From the NCBI GenBank assembly GCA_029379385.1, contig CM055611.1, positions 682,001-746,000 on the forward strand: a DNA stretch of 64,000 nucleotides, written 5' to 3'. Numbering within the stretch: position 1 is the first letter of the stretch; each line of letters starts with the position of its first letter. The translations under genes were made by a program, and so were the position numbers. Shown piece after piece: positions 12,801-26,800 of the stretch. Source of the DNA: Quillaja saponaria. Lineage: Eukaryota; Streptophyta; Magnoliopsida; Fabales; Quillajaceae. A model generated the notes under the pieces. The model did no database searches. It worked only from the letters and a program-made list of their open reading frames with translations, and was not told where the DNA came from.

Positions 12801-15800
12801 ATCATCATGCTGCATTGCATCCTTGTACTGTATTTACTCTCGTAAAACATATCTTATTCCATAAATCTAAATTCTTCAATTCACAAAGACTGATTGGAGG
12901 CAGCCACAGTCAGAACTGAATGGCTGTCCTAGTTGATCCTCCCTCTAGGATTTCTTTTGTTCCTCCCCCATCACTCTCTGGTTGATGGAATATCATTATC
13001 GTCATCATCTAACTAGCAGCAGATCATGGGTTTGTTCGTTCCTACTTATTTCATTGTAAAAGAACTTATTAGTGTAGTTTACTCTGGCAAAGTTTAAGGT
13101 GGTATAGTTATGAAATGATGATAAAAACATGATTTTGTTGATCAGTGACTGTTTGACACTTAATGGTGGTGAGTTACTGGTATCAGCTTGATGCTTGATT
13201 ATATTTTGATCTTAGTAATAGAAAAGGTGTAGTCATCCCTCTGATGTGTATGTCAAGTAGTCTGTGGATTAATAGTTATGGATACTAATTGTTGCATGAG
13301 AGAAAGACTTCTTAAAATTCCAACCAAAATGAACATGTTTCAGTCTCTAGCATTCAGCAGTAAGTAGTAGGTTCATACTAAATGAATAAATCCAGTGTTT
13401 CCTCTCATTTAGATGTAGTTGTTATGTGTTACTAGATGTGTGTAAAAGCTCTGTTAATACATGTCGTTGCAAACAGACTTAAAACATTGTTATGTATAAT
13501 TTTACTATGACTTTAAGATGTAAAACCTAGTGTGCATTGAGAAGTTTTAATTTATCAATTATGTTATATGTTATTTTGTTACTTGTGAATCTCTTAGGTA
13601 TAACCACTGCAGCAATTGATCCAAGAGATATAGTAGTCTAATCCATGCTCTTATAATCCTGTAAATTAGTTGGTGCTGTTTAGTAACTTCTATGAGATAA
13701 AGCAAGGATTTTTTATGTCAATTCATACTTTATCATCAGGCATTCTCCCTGTGAACTTTCAGTATTTAAGACTTGAACATTTTAGTAGTCTTATGAATTT
13801 GTTTATTTGTTGATATCTAGTGTGTTATGGTTTGCCTCGTAGGTTTTGCACTCGTTCTTTGCTTCGAGATTCCCTTGATTATTCACTTATAGATAAAATC
13901 CCTGGTCGCCCCAATGATCGGAAAACACTTCTAGGGGAATTGAATTGGATCTTTACAGCAGTGACTGACACAATTGCCTGGAACGTTCTTCCTCATGGTA
14001 GGTCCCCCACTCAGAGAAAAAAAGCTGCTGCACTCCACCTTTGAGGAGTATCTTTATCCACCTGTTAATCTATGGCTTCATGTGGCATGGTATCTTATTT
14101 TTAGTATGTAATGCAGATCTTTTTCAGAGACTGTTCAGACAAGATTTGCTTGTTGCAAGTCTTTTTCGGAACTTCTTACTTGCAGAGCGGATTATGCGCT
14201 CTGCAAATTGTTCCCCAATCTCCCACCCAATGTTACCACCAACCCATCAGCATCATATGTGGTAAGACAGGGCATACTTGGTACTTCATATCTCCTAAAA
14301 AAGTTAACTGTCAGTGTGTATTTACTTACTTGCACTGCAGGGACGCTTGGGACATGGCTGCTGAACTCTGCCTTTCTCAGCTTCCATCATTGGTTGAGGA
14401 TCCTAATGCTGAGTTTCAGGTATCCTCAAGGTTTTGTCATACTTTTGAATTTGAATATCATTATATTATTTCATTAGTAATGAAGAGTCCTAGATATGAT
14501 GCATGACAGTTTAAATTAGTCTCCATCTTTTGTTGACTATAAAAGATAAATGTTTTTGTTTCAGCCGAGTACATTTTTCACTGAACAGTTGATGGCTTTT
14601 GAGGTGTGGCTTGACCATGGCTCTGAACATAAGAAACCACCAGAGCAGCTGCCTATAGTTCTTCAGGTGCATCACTCCTCCTGGTCCTTATTTCTTCTGA
14701 AACTATCTTTTGTGACCCCTATATTTAGACTATACAAATATTTATTAGATGCAGGCTACATGATTTTCTGGAAAACTGCTGTGTCATCCCCTTTCCTTAG
14801 GCTTTTGGGTTGAATTAGGGGTTTCCCCTGTTGCATTGTTGTTAGCAGAGTTGGTCCATTTTCTGCAAGGCTATGTATCATAAGAAAGACTTCTGATTGA
14901 AATGTGGATTTACCCCTTCAATTTATCTTTTCATAGTAGGCTATGTGTTTTCCTGTTTGGAGATTGTTTGGTTGTTTCATGTTGTCAGTAGTCACTGAAC
15001 TGTGTTAGTTTTTCAGGTTTTGCTTAGCTTAAGCCATCGATTTCGTGCTCTGGTACTTCTTGGAAGATTCCTTGATATGGGACCATGGGCAGTAGATCTG
15101 GTAGGTTCTCCGTCCTCCTATTGTAGCACACTTTCCTTTTCATTGTAGAGATCTCTGAGACCATTATTCCTCACCAAGTTTTGCTTTTGTAGGCTCTTTC
15201 TGTTGGAATATTTCCTTATGTTCTGAAACTGTTGCCAACAACAACACCCGAACTTCGGCAGATTCTTGTGTTCATTTGGACAAAGATTCTTGCACTTGAT
15301 AAGGTACATCTTGATGAGTTTTATTATTTTTCAATTAAGTATGTTGGTGGAATATGTTATGATGGGATTCTCTAAAGTATAACCATTATACAGTTCTTTT
15401 CTCATGCTATAAATTTCGTATTTTTAATTACCACAGGTTATAAATATTGTCCTTGAATCTTTATCAGCCTTCCAATTATACATGGATTCTCTATTTTCCT
15501 TCTTTCTTTGTATTTTTCTTTCTTCAAAAGGAAAAAAAACTTAGTTGTTAGGTTTCATAAAACAAGGTAACAGATTTTAGTTCTTGAATTAATTATGAAC
15601 ATACGGGCTAAAAAGGATGCAAACTTTTGTATTTTTATGCAGAGATTTTACTTATCAAAAACACATGCAGAGATTTTGCAAATTTTTAATTTCTGCAAGT
15701 CTCTGGAATGTATGTTTTGGTTATTGGGGGGGGGGGGGATGTGCTATTTCATTTATTCAATAACACAGACACAATGTGGTAGTAACTGTTTTATGCGTTG

Positions 15801-18800
15801 ATGTTACAACTGAGTCTCAAAGCTCTGACTTTGGTGGATGAGGCTTCTTTTTGTCTAACTAACAGCTTACAAAGACTTGGTAATATCTGGAAATATGTGT
15901 ATCTCCTACGGCATTTTTATCCCTTTTTTTTGCTTTGTACAACTATTTGGTGTTGTAGGTGTTCACAACTATTGTATCATCTGATGGAAATGGTGATGAT
16001 CTGTTTGTTGGATTGCAGTCATGTCAGGTGGATCTAGTGAAAGATGGGGGTCATACATATTTCATAAGGTATCTTGACAGTATGGAGGCATATCCAGAGC
16101 ACCGTGCAATGGCAGCTTTTGTTTTGGCCGTAATTGTGGATGGCCACAGACGAGGCCAAGAAGCCTGCATTGAAGCTGGTTTGATCCATGTATGCTTGAA
16201 GCACCTCCAGTGTTCAACTCCTAATGATGCACAAACTGAACCCTTGTTTCTTCAGTGGCTTTGCCTCTGTTTGGGAAAACTATGGGAAGATTTCACGGAG
16301 GCCCAAATAATAGCTCTGCAGGCGGATGCTCCTGCTATATATGCTTCTTTACTGTCTGAGCCCCAGCCAGAGGTTTGCCTTCCTAACTATGAACTGTTAA
16401 TGTACTTAACAGATGAAAATATTTTACTGTTTTTTATATTAATCTGATACCTTATTCACAAAAGACTATTTCTTCTCAGGTTAGAGCTTCTGCTGTTTTT
16501 GCATTGGGTACCCTTCTCAGTGTAGGATTTGACTCATGCAGAGATGGTGTTGGGGGCGATGAAGAGTGTGATGATGATGAAAAGTTTAGGGCTGATATTA
16601 GTATTGTTAGAAGCCTTTTAAGTGTTGTTTCAGACGGAAGCCCTCTAGTGAGGGCAGAAGTAGCTGTGGGTAAGTGATTATACATTGGATTTTCAGTCTC
16701 AATTGGTTCTGCGGTTCTCATTCCCTAAGGTTTTATTCTATTTTACGACTACAATAAGATGGAAAGTATAGAGAACAATTAAAAGTGGTCATGTTTATGG
16801 ATTGATGTCTATCACTCTGTTTACTTGGAGACAAAAATACTTGACATTCTGTTTAATGTCATCTTCCATTCTTGTACTCGATATGGATTTTTTTTCTAGT
16901 ATAGTGATTATCATCCTTGCATTATTTGTAATCAAATATGTGGGGTTCTGCAAGTCCTTAATCTTGTGAAATGTATAAAGAAAACTGAAATTAAATGAAA
17001 TGTTAAAAGAATCTGAAAATATTGATTTTAGCGTCAAAGGGTTTATGTTGCTACTGTTAAACCTTCTTGATATTATACTTCTGTTTTTGGGGTATATTAT
17101 TCTGATATGTGAATTTTTGGAAATATTTTTGAATTTTTGTTTGATTTCATCTAAACTTTTGCCTTTTTCCCCACAGTTTATTTCAGGTGTTCTATGTATG
17201 AGGTTTAAAGTATGAAAATCCCATATAAATCTGACCATCAGCATTCTGCCTTTTTTTTTTTTTTTTTTTTTTTTCCAGTTTGCTGTCAATTTGATTGTAA
17301 GTTTTTTTCCTTGTCAGCTCTGGCACGCTTTGCATTTGGCCACAACCAGAATCTAAAGTCCATTGCTGCTGCATACTGGAAACCGCAGTCTAATTCTTTG
17401 TTGAACTCCTTACCTTCATTGGCACATATAAAAGGTCGAGCTGGGGGCCAAAGCCAGCATATGACCCATGGAACTATGGTCTCATCTCAAATTGGTCCTC
17501 TGTTGAGAGTTGGAAATGACAACTCTTCAGCTATTCGGGATGGAAGGGTCTCCTCCAGCAGCCCTCTTGCTAATTCTGGAATTATACATGGGTCTCCGTT
17601 GTCTGATGATTCATCTCTACATTCAGATTCAGGAATTTTGAATGATGGTCTTAGCAATGGGGTGGTTAACCACTCAGGACCAAAGCCCTTAGACAATGCA
17701 CTGTATTCACAATGTGTATTTGCTATTTGTGCTTTAGCCAAGGATCCATCGCCACGCATTGCAAGCCTTGGTCGGCGGGTGCTTTCCATAATTGGCATTG
17801 AACAAGTAGTAGCGAAACCTTTTAAGTCTGGTGGTCTACGGGCAGGTGAACCCATAACATCTCCAACTCATACTCTTGCTAGGCATTGCTCGTTCATCTT
17901 CTTGGTTTGACATGAATGGAGGTAACAACCCCACCCTGCAACCTTGTCCCCATTCTTTTCATGGTTAACTGTGGGTTCACTTTCCATCCAGTTGGTAGAG
18001 TTCATCTCTAGGTTTTGCATTAACTCCAGATAGTGATTATTCTTCTTACAAGTATAGACAATCTTAGTTTGTTATTGTAATGGAAAATGAATTATCTGTG
18101 GAACACAAATTAATTCTATGTCATCCTTCATGTTCCAATAATGAGTAGGCCTGTCTGTCTGTGCTGTCATTTCTTTCCAGTCGTTTTCTTTTATGGTTTC
18201 CTTATTATTATTTGTTTTGGCAGGTCACTTGCCGCTAACCTTCCGAACTCCACCTGTCAGTCCTCCTCGTTCCAGCTACCTAACTGGAATGCGAAGAGTA
18301 TGCTCATTAGAATTTAGGCCTCATCTGATGAATTCTCCAGACTCAGGATTAGCTGATCCACTTTTAGGGTCAGGGGTAGCTTCTGGACCTTCAGATCGTA
18401 GTTTTCTTCCACAATCAAGTATCTACAATTGGAGTTGTGGACACTTCTCTAAGCCACTTTTAACTGCAGCAGATGATAGTGAAGAAGTTTTAGCTAGAAG
18501 AGAAGAGAGGGAAAAATTTGCACTGGAGCACATAGCTAAATGCCAGCACTCTGGTAACTATTCTGTTTATTTATGTTCCCCACTATTCATAGAGAACTCC
18601 CAATCCCTTTGGACGAGAAACCATTTTGATTCTATAATTTTGGTCAGCTGTTAGCAAGTTAAACAATCAACCTAGCTGGTACACGAAGTTTGAAACAGTT
18701 ATAAGAACAATGCTGCTGCAACCTTTCTCTCCTATTGTGATTGTTGCCGATGAAAATGAACGTATCAGGTATGCAATTCTTTTTTTTCCAGTCTTACTGA

Positions 18801-21724
18801 AGCAAAGATTGTCATGGACATGCTAAGTGTGGTTTAACTGTTGGTTTGAAAATCGGAGTACAACAAAATGTGTGTGTTTGTGTGTACTATTTAAGTTCAG
18901 CAAAAAAAAGAGTCAACTGGTATAATATACTAGGTGGAGAATGGAAACATGGGGGCAAAAGGATGGCTAAAATTACAAAAATTAAATCTGTTTTGGGGCC
19001 GAAAACGAAGAGACGAAAAAAATATTTTTGAACCTTATGGTTAATCCAAAGAAGGGTGCTGTATTGTATGGTCTAGAAACAAAGTATAATTTAAAGGCTT
19101 ATGGCCGAGAATTAGGGCTAGATAGACAGGCCATGATGATAAAATGAGATCAGATGAGAAATGAACAAGACAAGATATAGTAAACATACATACTTCCGTT
19201 GAATTCTTTGCGCTGTCTGGCATCAGAACTAGGGAATATCATAATCAAGAAATCAACATACTTGCTGAATAAACTGAATAATTTTCATCATCTTAATACT
19301 CTTTAGTGTTTACAACCCCACCTAAACGGAGTTTGTTTCCTTATTCTGTTAAGGATTTGAACTCCATTAAGAAAATTAATATAAATTGTAAAATAAACCA
19401 AGTCTAGTAAAGCCTCAAATAAGACCTGAATAACATAACTAAAATCCAAAAAGAACAAGAACCAGGCCAACTGTCGAGAAATCAAAGATTGTTCTTACTC
19501 TTGAAAGAATGCTCCAAAGAATTTAGTATTACTCAGTAAGACTCAATTAGTTAGTTGAATTTACTTGTTGAGTTGTGACTTTTGTTTGCTAATACAATTT
19601 GGTTTTTGCAACAGGATATGGAATTATGAAGAGGCTACTCTTCTCAACAGTTTTGATAGTAATGATTTTCCAGAAAAAGGAATCTCCAAGCTGTGCCTGG
19701 TGAATGAGCTTGATGATAGCTTGCTTCTTGCTGCTTCATGTAATATTTGTTCTATTGTTGTTTGCTTAATTTTCTGCAGTCAATGTAGCTTTGGAATATT
19801 GATCTTGAATTTATGTGTTCATGCTGCAGCTGATGGAAATATCCGGGTATGGAAAGATTATACTATTAAGGGTAAACAAAAGCTAGTTACTGCTTTCTCT
19901 TCAATCCATGGCCATAAACCTGGTGTCCGAAGTTTGAATGCTGTTGTGGATTGGCAACAGCAAAGTGGGTATCTGGTAATTCTTTTTCTAAAGATTTCCT
20001 TTTTACTGGATGTTAAAGCCAATTTCCTTATTCTTTTTGATGTTGACAATCCTTTTGACAAATTTCTGTGATGATATATGACTAGTATGCTTCTGGTGAG
20101 GTATCATCAATCATGCTTTGGGATCTGGACAAAGAGCAACTTCTTAACCCTATTCCTTCATCATCTGATTGCAGTATCTCAGCGTTGGTGAGCCTGTCCA
20201 TTGCTGCACAATTTTTTTTGGATCTAATTCTGGATATAGTGTCAATTTTATTATCTTATACCACCTGTTTCACTTGCAACCTTAAAACTAAATATATTGG
20301 CTGACCGAATTATTATGTTTCATTTGTGTTGGGTTGACTTCGAACCACTGTGTTTTGGATATAATTTGAAAGAAGATTTAACTGTATGGTCATAATTTTT
20401 ACTAGAATCTCTTTCCTAATGTGATCATGGAGATTCAGTTTCTCTCCGATTGGTAAGTTTATTAGTGATGTCCTATTAATTTTTGGTGGCTGGAGGCATC
20501 TCATACTATTACTTTCCAGATTTTATATCTTGTCCTAATTTGTCAGATGGTTATGCTGTTTATAAGTTTATGAATAGCTTAAGTTGTTTCCCCTATTATT
20601 CTTCTTCATTTCTGGTTGTGCTTATGTGTATGTACTCTTTAACATGCTGATCTGTTCGAAGTCATTCAAATGGTAGTTTTTTGCTTCCATTGATGTTTCT
20701 TTCGTTATATGTGTAGTCTGCTTCTCAAGTACATGGGGGCCAATTTGCAGCTGGTTTTGTGGATGGTTCTGTCAGGCTTTATGATGTCCGAACACCTGAG
20801 ATGTAAGCACTTGAATGAAGAATCTTCGCTGGTTCCGGTTTCATAATAAGCATCTATTATCAGTGTGTTTATAACTAGGGTGCTGCTAATAAATTCATAT
20901 CTCATGTTTTCAGCCAGATGTCCTTTTCTCTTTTTTGGGATGTTTGCCAATGCTTCTTCCATGCATCTTTTTCATATTTTGTTATTGGACTTACATGGTA
21001 TAATTGTGGGAACTATAAGAAGTTTTACACCTCATCTCTTTTTTCTTTTCTAATACTAAAGAAATATATAATGGACAGATTACTTGGCTTTCCTCTATAT
21101 GTAATTGTCTTGCTGCAACCTCATTCGGTCTCTTAACTTTGATTGCCTTTGTAATTATCAGGCTTGTCTGTGCAACACGGCCACATACCAAGAAAGTAGA
21201 AAGAGTTGTGGGGATTGGCTTTCAACCTGGACTGGATCCAGGAAAGGTAAAAAGACCATCTTATTATTTGCGGCAACAATGAAAGAATCACTGGTTTAAT
21301 TTTTTATAGGCCTTAAATGTATCATAATCATCCCTGATTCAATTAAGAACTTGTTTGTGACATGGTTATTTTCTTTTTTCCTCAGATTGTTAGTGCATCT
21401 CAGGCTGGAGATATCCAATTCCTAGATATCAGAAACCATAGGGGTGCCTACCTCACGATTGAAGCTCATAGGGGCTCGCTTACTGCTTTAGCTATTCACA
21501 GACATGCTCCTATTGTTGCCAGTGGCTCAGCCAAACAACTTATCAAAGTCTTTAACTTGGAAGGTGAACAGCTAGGCACAATTCGTTACTACCCTACCTT
21601 CATGGCCCAGAAAATTGGTTCTGTAAGCTGCCTGGCCTTCCATGCATATCAAGCACTGCTTGCTGCTGGTGATGCGGATGCATGTGTCTCTATCTATTCG
21701 GATGACAACACTAGACAAAGATAA
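3881..21724 (+). CDS. RAPTOR1: RAPTOR1, regulatory-associated protein of TOR (23 coding exons)
   Basis: Scaffold subunit of TOR complex 1 that presents substrates to the TOR kinase in the cytosol. Coding exons read by GT-AG and phase: 3881-4177, 10656-10758, 11690-11772, 11859-12017, 12102-12218, 12328-12485, 13843-13997, 14117-14261, 14341-14419, 14565-14666, 15017-15100, 15193-15303, 16019-16372, 16480-16669, 17318-17921, 18224-18553, 18648-18768, 19615-19739, 19830-19975, 20086-20187, 20717-20802, 21162-21246, 21386-21724. The product is about 1357 aa, the usual plant length. A variable Ser-rich N-terminus precedes the caspase-like RNC domain, with the His of FHYNGHG near residue 198 and the Cys of VFDCSAA near 241. 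A HEAT-repeat middle and a Ser-rich linker (exon 15) follow, then a C-terminal WD40 propeller from about residue 1040. The exons sum to 4075 nt, one more than a multiple of three: exon 15 has a +1 shift near 17881 (THTL, then LARHC and a stop, instead of a [14 protein letters not shown] continuation). Intron 1 carries a copia element. Family identity is certain; the exon ends are my reading. Confidence 0.95.
5671..5988 (-). repeat. left LTR (3' LTR of the copia element), with internal duplication
   Basis: 318 bp, running on the plus strand from TGTAGAAACACG to ACTAACAACA. It matches the right LTR with about four substitutions plus a small indel. It is 63 bp longer because a segment beginning near 5764 (aaaatctctccaaatc) is tandemly repeated near 5828. 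Confidence 0.92.
5989..6001 (-). other. polypurine tract of the copia element
   Basis: A run of nine C followed by tcaag on the plus strand, which reads as a G-rich purine tract on the minus strand. It directly abuts the 3' LTR, where plus-strand priming would occur. Confidence 0.8.
9705..9716 (-). other. primer binding site, initiator tRNA-Met type
   Basis: On the minus strand TGGTATCAGAGC directly follows the 5' LTR end. This is the standard plant primer site, complementary to the 3' end of initiator tRNA-Met, and it fixes the orientation of the element. Confidence 0.92.
9717..9971 (-). repeat. right LTR (5' LTR of the copia element)
   Basis: 255 bp from TGTAGAAACACG to ACTAACAACA on the plus strand, nearly identical to the left LTR but without its 63-bp duplication. 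Confidence 0.92.
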
Positions 21725-23858
21725 ATTCACATTCAGTTCCTGATATATCTTTGCTAGTTCTCTCATTGGGAACATTGAGTGCATGAAACATCAGTCGGCA
21801 TTACCATGCTCATCTTGGTACATCTGGACCATCGCATGTGACACTTCTGCTGCCCCTGTCCGCCTTCATTGTGAATATATTTGGAGATGTTGGTATGGTT
21901 CTTTGTGCTGCTAGTTTAGTCTTAATATTCATTAGCCCCCAATCTCAAGGATTGCACTTGGGAAGAATATCTCGCATATCAACTGGGGGTTTTGACAAAT
22001 AATGTCATATTGGTAAATTTATGTATATATTATCTTTCAAATTTTTTTTTCTTTTGGTGTATTCAATTATCCATACCTTGGTTCAATTTGTAAATGTAGT
22101 CGCTTCATAATTATAGCATTTCTTATAGATGATGTGGTTTGTTGATTCCTGAAAAGTGGGACTTTAAATCACCCGTTGAATTTGAAGATTGTTCTTGCCT
22201 TAACCATGTAATTAAACACTTCAAGTTTTAGCTTGAGGCACCATTTCTTTTTTCTTTTTTTATTTTTGGGTAGAGGGAGGCACATTTCTTTACTAATACA
22301 TAATTATGATAGTTGTATAGTTAAACTGAACTTTTTTCAATGGCTCGTGCCTCAAGGTGTGCAAGTATTTATCTTCCATATATCTGAAAATAACAAAAGG
22401 GAAACATTGAATCGTCACAGAGAAGGTATGATACGACCTTATAAAAGTGCTTACAGTCTGGCTGTCTGGGTAAATAAATCTTCAGTTGTGGTGACTGATG
22501 TACTTACTGATTTTTATTAGTTTTTGTAGTTATTGATTATTATTTATTTTGTCTGTTTTTAGAAAAATGACAACTACTGTTCTTAATGTTTAAAATATTT
22601 GTTCATTGTCTTAAAAGCATTTTTTTGGTTAATTTTATTCTAAAATTTGTAAAACATATACTATATTTTTTTCTAATCTAACAATAGTATTTTAATTGAA
22701 AATTGTTAATGTTATTTAAAATATAATATATTCTTTTTTCACTTGTGCTGAGGTGATAAAACAATATTTTTTTACTTATTTCATGCATGCTCTCATTTTT
22801 TATTTCCATCATCTCTTTAAAATTCATAAATAATGATTTGTATTATTATAACATTTTTTTAAAAAATAAATTATAATATTTTAAAATTTTTTAAGAGAAG
22901 ATGAATTGAAAAAGAATGAGTAAGATTGCAAACTAATTTTATGATGAAACTGACAAAAATAAAAACATAAAAAAATTGATAGTTGAAGAATGAAAATTAA
23001 AAAAAAATTATTTTTTACAACTAAATTTGTTTTTTAAAAACATTATACTTTAGGAATAATTATTTGTATATTTTTCTGTCAATTTAACATACATGTGACA
23101 TATAATAATTTTTTTTTGAGCCAGTATTTTTTTGTTTTTTCAAAATATTAATGGTGTTGATACTTTAAAAAGATATTGCAAATTTATGAAACAAAATTGA
23201 CTGAAAAAATATTTTTATAAAAATATTGACAAATATAATTTTTTAACTAATAACTGTCATTTTGCCATATTTTCTTCCACTTGAATAAGCATTTTAATAT
23301 AAAAATAGTGTCTTGTCTAGCGTACCTTGCATGTTACTGATCTAGAACCTTGTGATGAAAAACTACTCTAATTTCTAGCACCAAAGAAGAAAAGTTTCAT
23401 CACAACATGGTGATGGATAGTTGGATACGGTAATACGACTGAATGAGAGGTGGTTAATTGTGTTAAACAAATTTCCAAGATGGACAGCAATTGGACCAGC
23501 CGTATGGCGAGTTGGTGGATAGAGGTATGCCCTATTCAAGCGCAACTTGGGCCATATTTGCCCGAATGCCTTTCCCAATTCGATGCACTCTTAGAGATAA
23601 CAGTTAAAACTTAAAAATCTTCAAAACAAAGAATGCCACAAGAATCTATAGGATATAGAAGAAAGGTCCTCATGTTAGTCACTCCCAAGCTACACATAAA
23701 TGATAATTATGATCAATGACGAAAGGACATTTATCAATTCTGCCTATTTAAAGAACTTACATATCCAAACGATTCAAATATCCAGACCTGGATACGGTAC
23801 TGATACTGATATACAGAATATTCACATAGCATCTCTTGCATGCAGGAAGATAAGCATA
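21725..23858. other. 3' flanks between convergent RAPTOR1 and TOL6
   Basis: The first few hundred bases after 21724 are presumably the RAPTOR1 3' UTR, and those just before 23859 the TOL6 3' UTR. Between about 22500 and 23300 the DNA is extremely AT-rich, with long T and A runs. No coding, RNA or terminal-repeat signal was found. Confidence 0.5.
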
Positions 23859-26800
23859 TCACTTCCTCCCACCCACCATACCTGGTCCCATTGCTCCAGA
23901 CAAGCTAGATGATGCACTGCTGCTTGTCGTCTTGAGCCTTCCATCCACATTGCCAAAAACATTTAGATCTTCAAACAATCTGTATGATGGAACAAACGGC
24001 TTTTGTCCAGTAGCATTACCAGAGTTGTTAGGCCCACTACTACTCCCACGTTGATCACCATCATTAGCAGATCCATTGATTCCTCTAGAGGTGAATGAAT
24101 TATAATGTTGCAAGGGTCTAGCACCTTGCACAGGAGTATTAGATACTGCAGTGTGGGCTCGAGGATTCAGAAACATATTAGCAGCAGGTAAATGATTTTG
24201 ATTGTTAGAGTAACCGGGTGTAGCTGCCCATGGTGGAGGAGGATATTGCGGTGGGTATTGAGGATATTGATTCTGCAATTGTTGCTGGGTTTGAAGCTGG
24301 GATTGTTGATGGTTGGGATGGGTTTGAGGTTGCTGTTGAGGATATTGATTCGGCAATTGCAGGGATTGACGATGTAACTGTTGATCATGGTTGGGGGAGG
24401 GTTGGGGTTGTAATTGCTGTTGAGAATGAGGTTGGGGTTGGGGGTGGACTTGTGGTTGTTGAGTTTGTATTTGGTGTTGATAAGGTTGTGATTGTTGTAA
24501 GGGTTGAGATTGGAGTTGAGGTTGGGGTTCAGACCGGGAATGAGACTCTGGTAAGGTTTGAGGTTGAGCCCAAGGGACAACATAACTGTTATATGTTGCC
24601 TGCACTTGACTTCCGGGATATGCTTGGGAAGTATGTGGGTATCCTTGCATGCTGGGTGAGACAGGTGCCTGATGCATATTTTGGCTAGAACCTGATATAG
24701 TCTGAGGGGTATGAGGTGATGCCGAAGTCACTGACAATGTGATACTCAACAAGTCTATCATGTCCTGCTCCTTTGTAGTCCTCACTGGTGCAGGTGGATC
24801 TGGAAGAGCCAATGCATTGCAAGGGACAGAGGTTGAGGGTGTTGGTGAATATGAAGTTGATGTACTGCTGGCATTCGTAGACACTGAACCTTCACTGGGT
24901 CCGGCAGATATGTCTTTAGAAGGCATTGGCTGTGTTTTGGAATGCCTGCATTGATAGAACAAAGTTCACACCAGTTACAAACTGAAGCAACAAATGTGAG
25001 GAATATTACAAGCAACTTCACTAACTATAAACCAGAAGACATTGGCATGCCATATGGCAGACATCATGTTACAGCTAAGAACTTTAACACGGCTGTGATA
25101 AGATTTAAGTTTTAGATAATTCTCTAGAGTCTAGACATGACAGAAATAGTAGGGGCTCTAAACCAGGGCAATGCTTGCTATAAGTGAAAAACAGAAAGTG
25201 ATGGATGAAAATGGAGTGAACCCTTAGACAAAAATCAAAATGCCAGCTTCTATCCCTTTTCTTCCCACTTCACCTCTGCCAAGTAAAGCCTCAATTGGCT
25301 AACTGGCCAGGCTGTTAAATATTTAGAATTCTTCTGTCTAACTGAGTCCCCTCATATACCAACCTAGTTTTATGTATGGAAAAACATTTTTAACTGGTCT
25401 TTCACTTGGGCAATCAACAGTTACAACTCTGCATATCTCCAGTGCATCTACAAAGGAAATGACATTCTCAAAAAACAAAGGAAAAAGAAATATGGTAAAT
25501 ATGAGCAACCTTCGAGCCAGCTGTGCAAACTCATCTTCCTCCTCATCACTCTGTTCCATTGTTGCTGAAGGAACTTGAGCAGAATGGTAGCATTAGGTGA
25601 AGAGTTCCCCTGGGCCAGATTCCCTCACTTCAGTTGGATTGAAGCTAGAGGAGCTAACTTCAGCAGGATGGGGCCTAAAACTTGTACCTTCAGTTGGAAA
25701 GGAAGAACCAGAAGCTATAGCATCATGCTTTGCAAGTAAGCTTTGAATGCTGTCATTTAACTCAAGACCCCCACCAAGAAGTTCTTCATCCCTGCCATAT
25801 AAACCGAGACAACACAAAAACAACATTTGAGTTATAGTCTGTGCATGCATGCATACATGTAAATCCAGAGAACGCAAATGAATATATTTCAAAATTCTTA
25901 AATTTTACCAAAATTATAAGTAAATGACATTTGAAAAAATATATTGAACAGTTGATATAAAATATAAAGAATATGTTGCACAATTTTATGAAATACATAG
26001 TCTGTGCACTTCAAAGTAACTTTTCACATGTATCATTACCAGGAGCACATGTAGGTGTACCTAGTAGGAAAAGTGTCATAAATAAATGATGGGAATAATA
26101 AATATGGTTTTTTTTTTTATAGGCAGGGAATAATAAAGACGGTTAGCTTATTCTTATTCCAAGATCACATTTTCAACTAGAAATGGGGTCATATACATCT
26201 ATATTAGTGAAAAGTCATGCCTTAGGTTCTATGACAATTGGAGCCCCAGAAAAGTTAAGCAGTAATAAGCAGAGTCTTAGAAAGGGTTTTACTGTTTTAA
26301 GTACTTGGCTTTACTGATTTTCTGTGGGTTCCAACTTCCAACAGCTTGTGACAAGTTTTCCATAGAAATGGCTTTGAGCACCTAACTAGACAGGCCTCTT
26401 GACCAATTTTAAGGTTTTCTCAGTTAAACAGGCTGGATTAGACCAGTTTGTCAAAATAAAAATTAAGGTGTTGCAAAAAGATATATGGAGGGAACTGACC
26501 CAGTTGTAGTTAGCATCTGCATCAGCTTCTTCTGGTTTGCACGACAGCGGTTGACAAGATCAACAATCACCTCATCTTTTACAGCCTAAAATCACAAAGA
26601 GCAGAATGGATAACCATCTGTACCTACATGAGTTGCAAATGGGACCGATAGAAGAAATGCGTTCAAAGTACCTCTTTATCATTAGGGTTGATAGCTTGCA
26701 GCATATCTCTTAAGAGCTCCATAACATCTCGCATAGAATCCAAGCTTGACAAACTAAGATTTTTATTTTTTTTTTTAAACATGAAAATTAGCTTAATGAC

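Noticed and set aside
15726..15738. Thirteen-G run as a G-quadruplex or regulatory site
   Set aside because: It is a single homopolymer inside a RAPTOR1 intron, with length probably unreliable. Nothing else supports a function.
17487..17855. 122-codon minus-strand ORF
   Set aside because: Antisense shadow of RAPTOR1 exon 15. No motif of its own.
24230..24688. 152-codon plus-strand ORF, Val/Gly-rich
   Set aside because: It is the antisense shadow of the Gln/Pro-rich TOL6 exon 9. Low-complexity codons read open on both strands.
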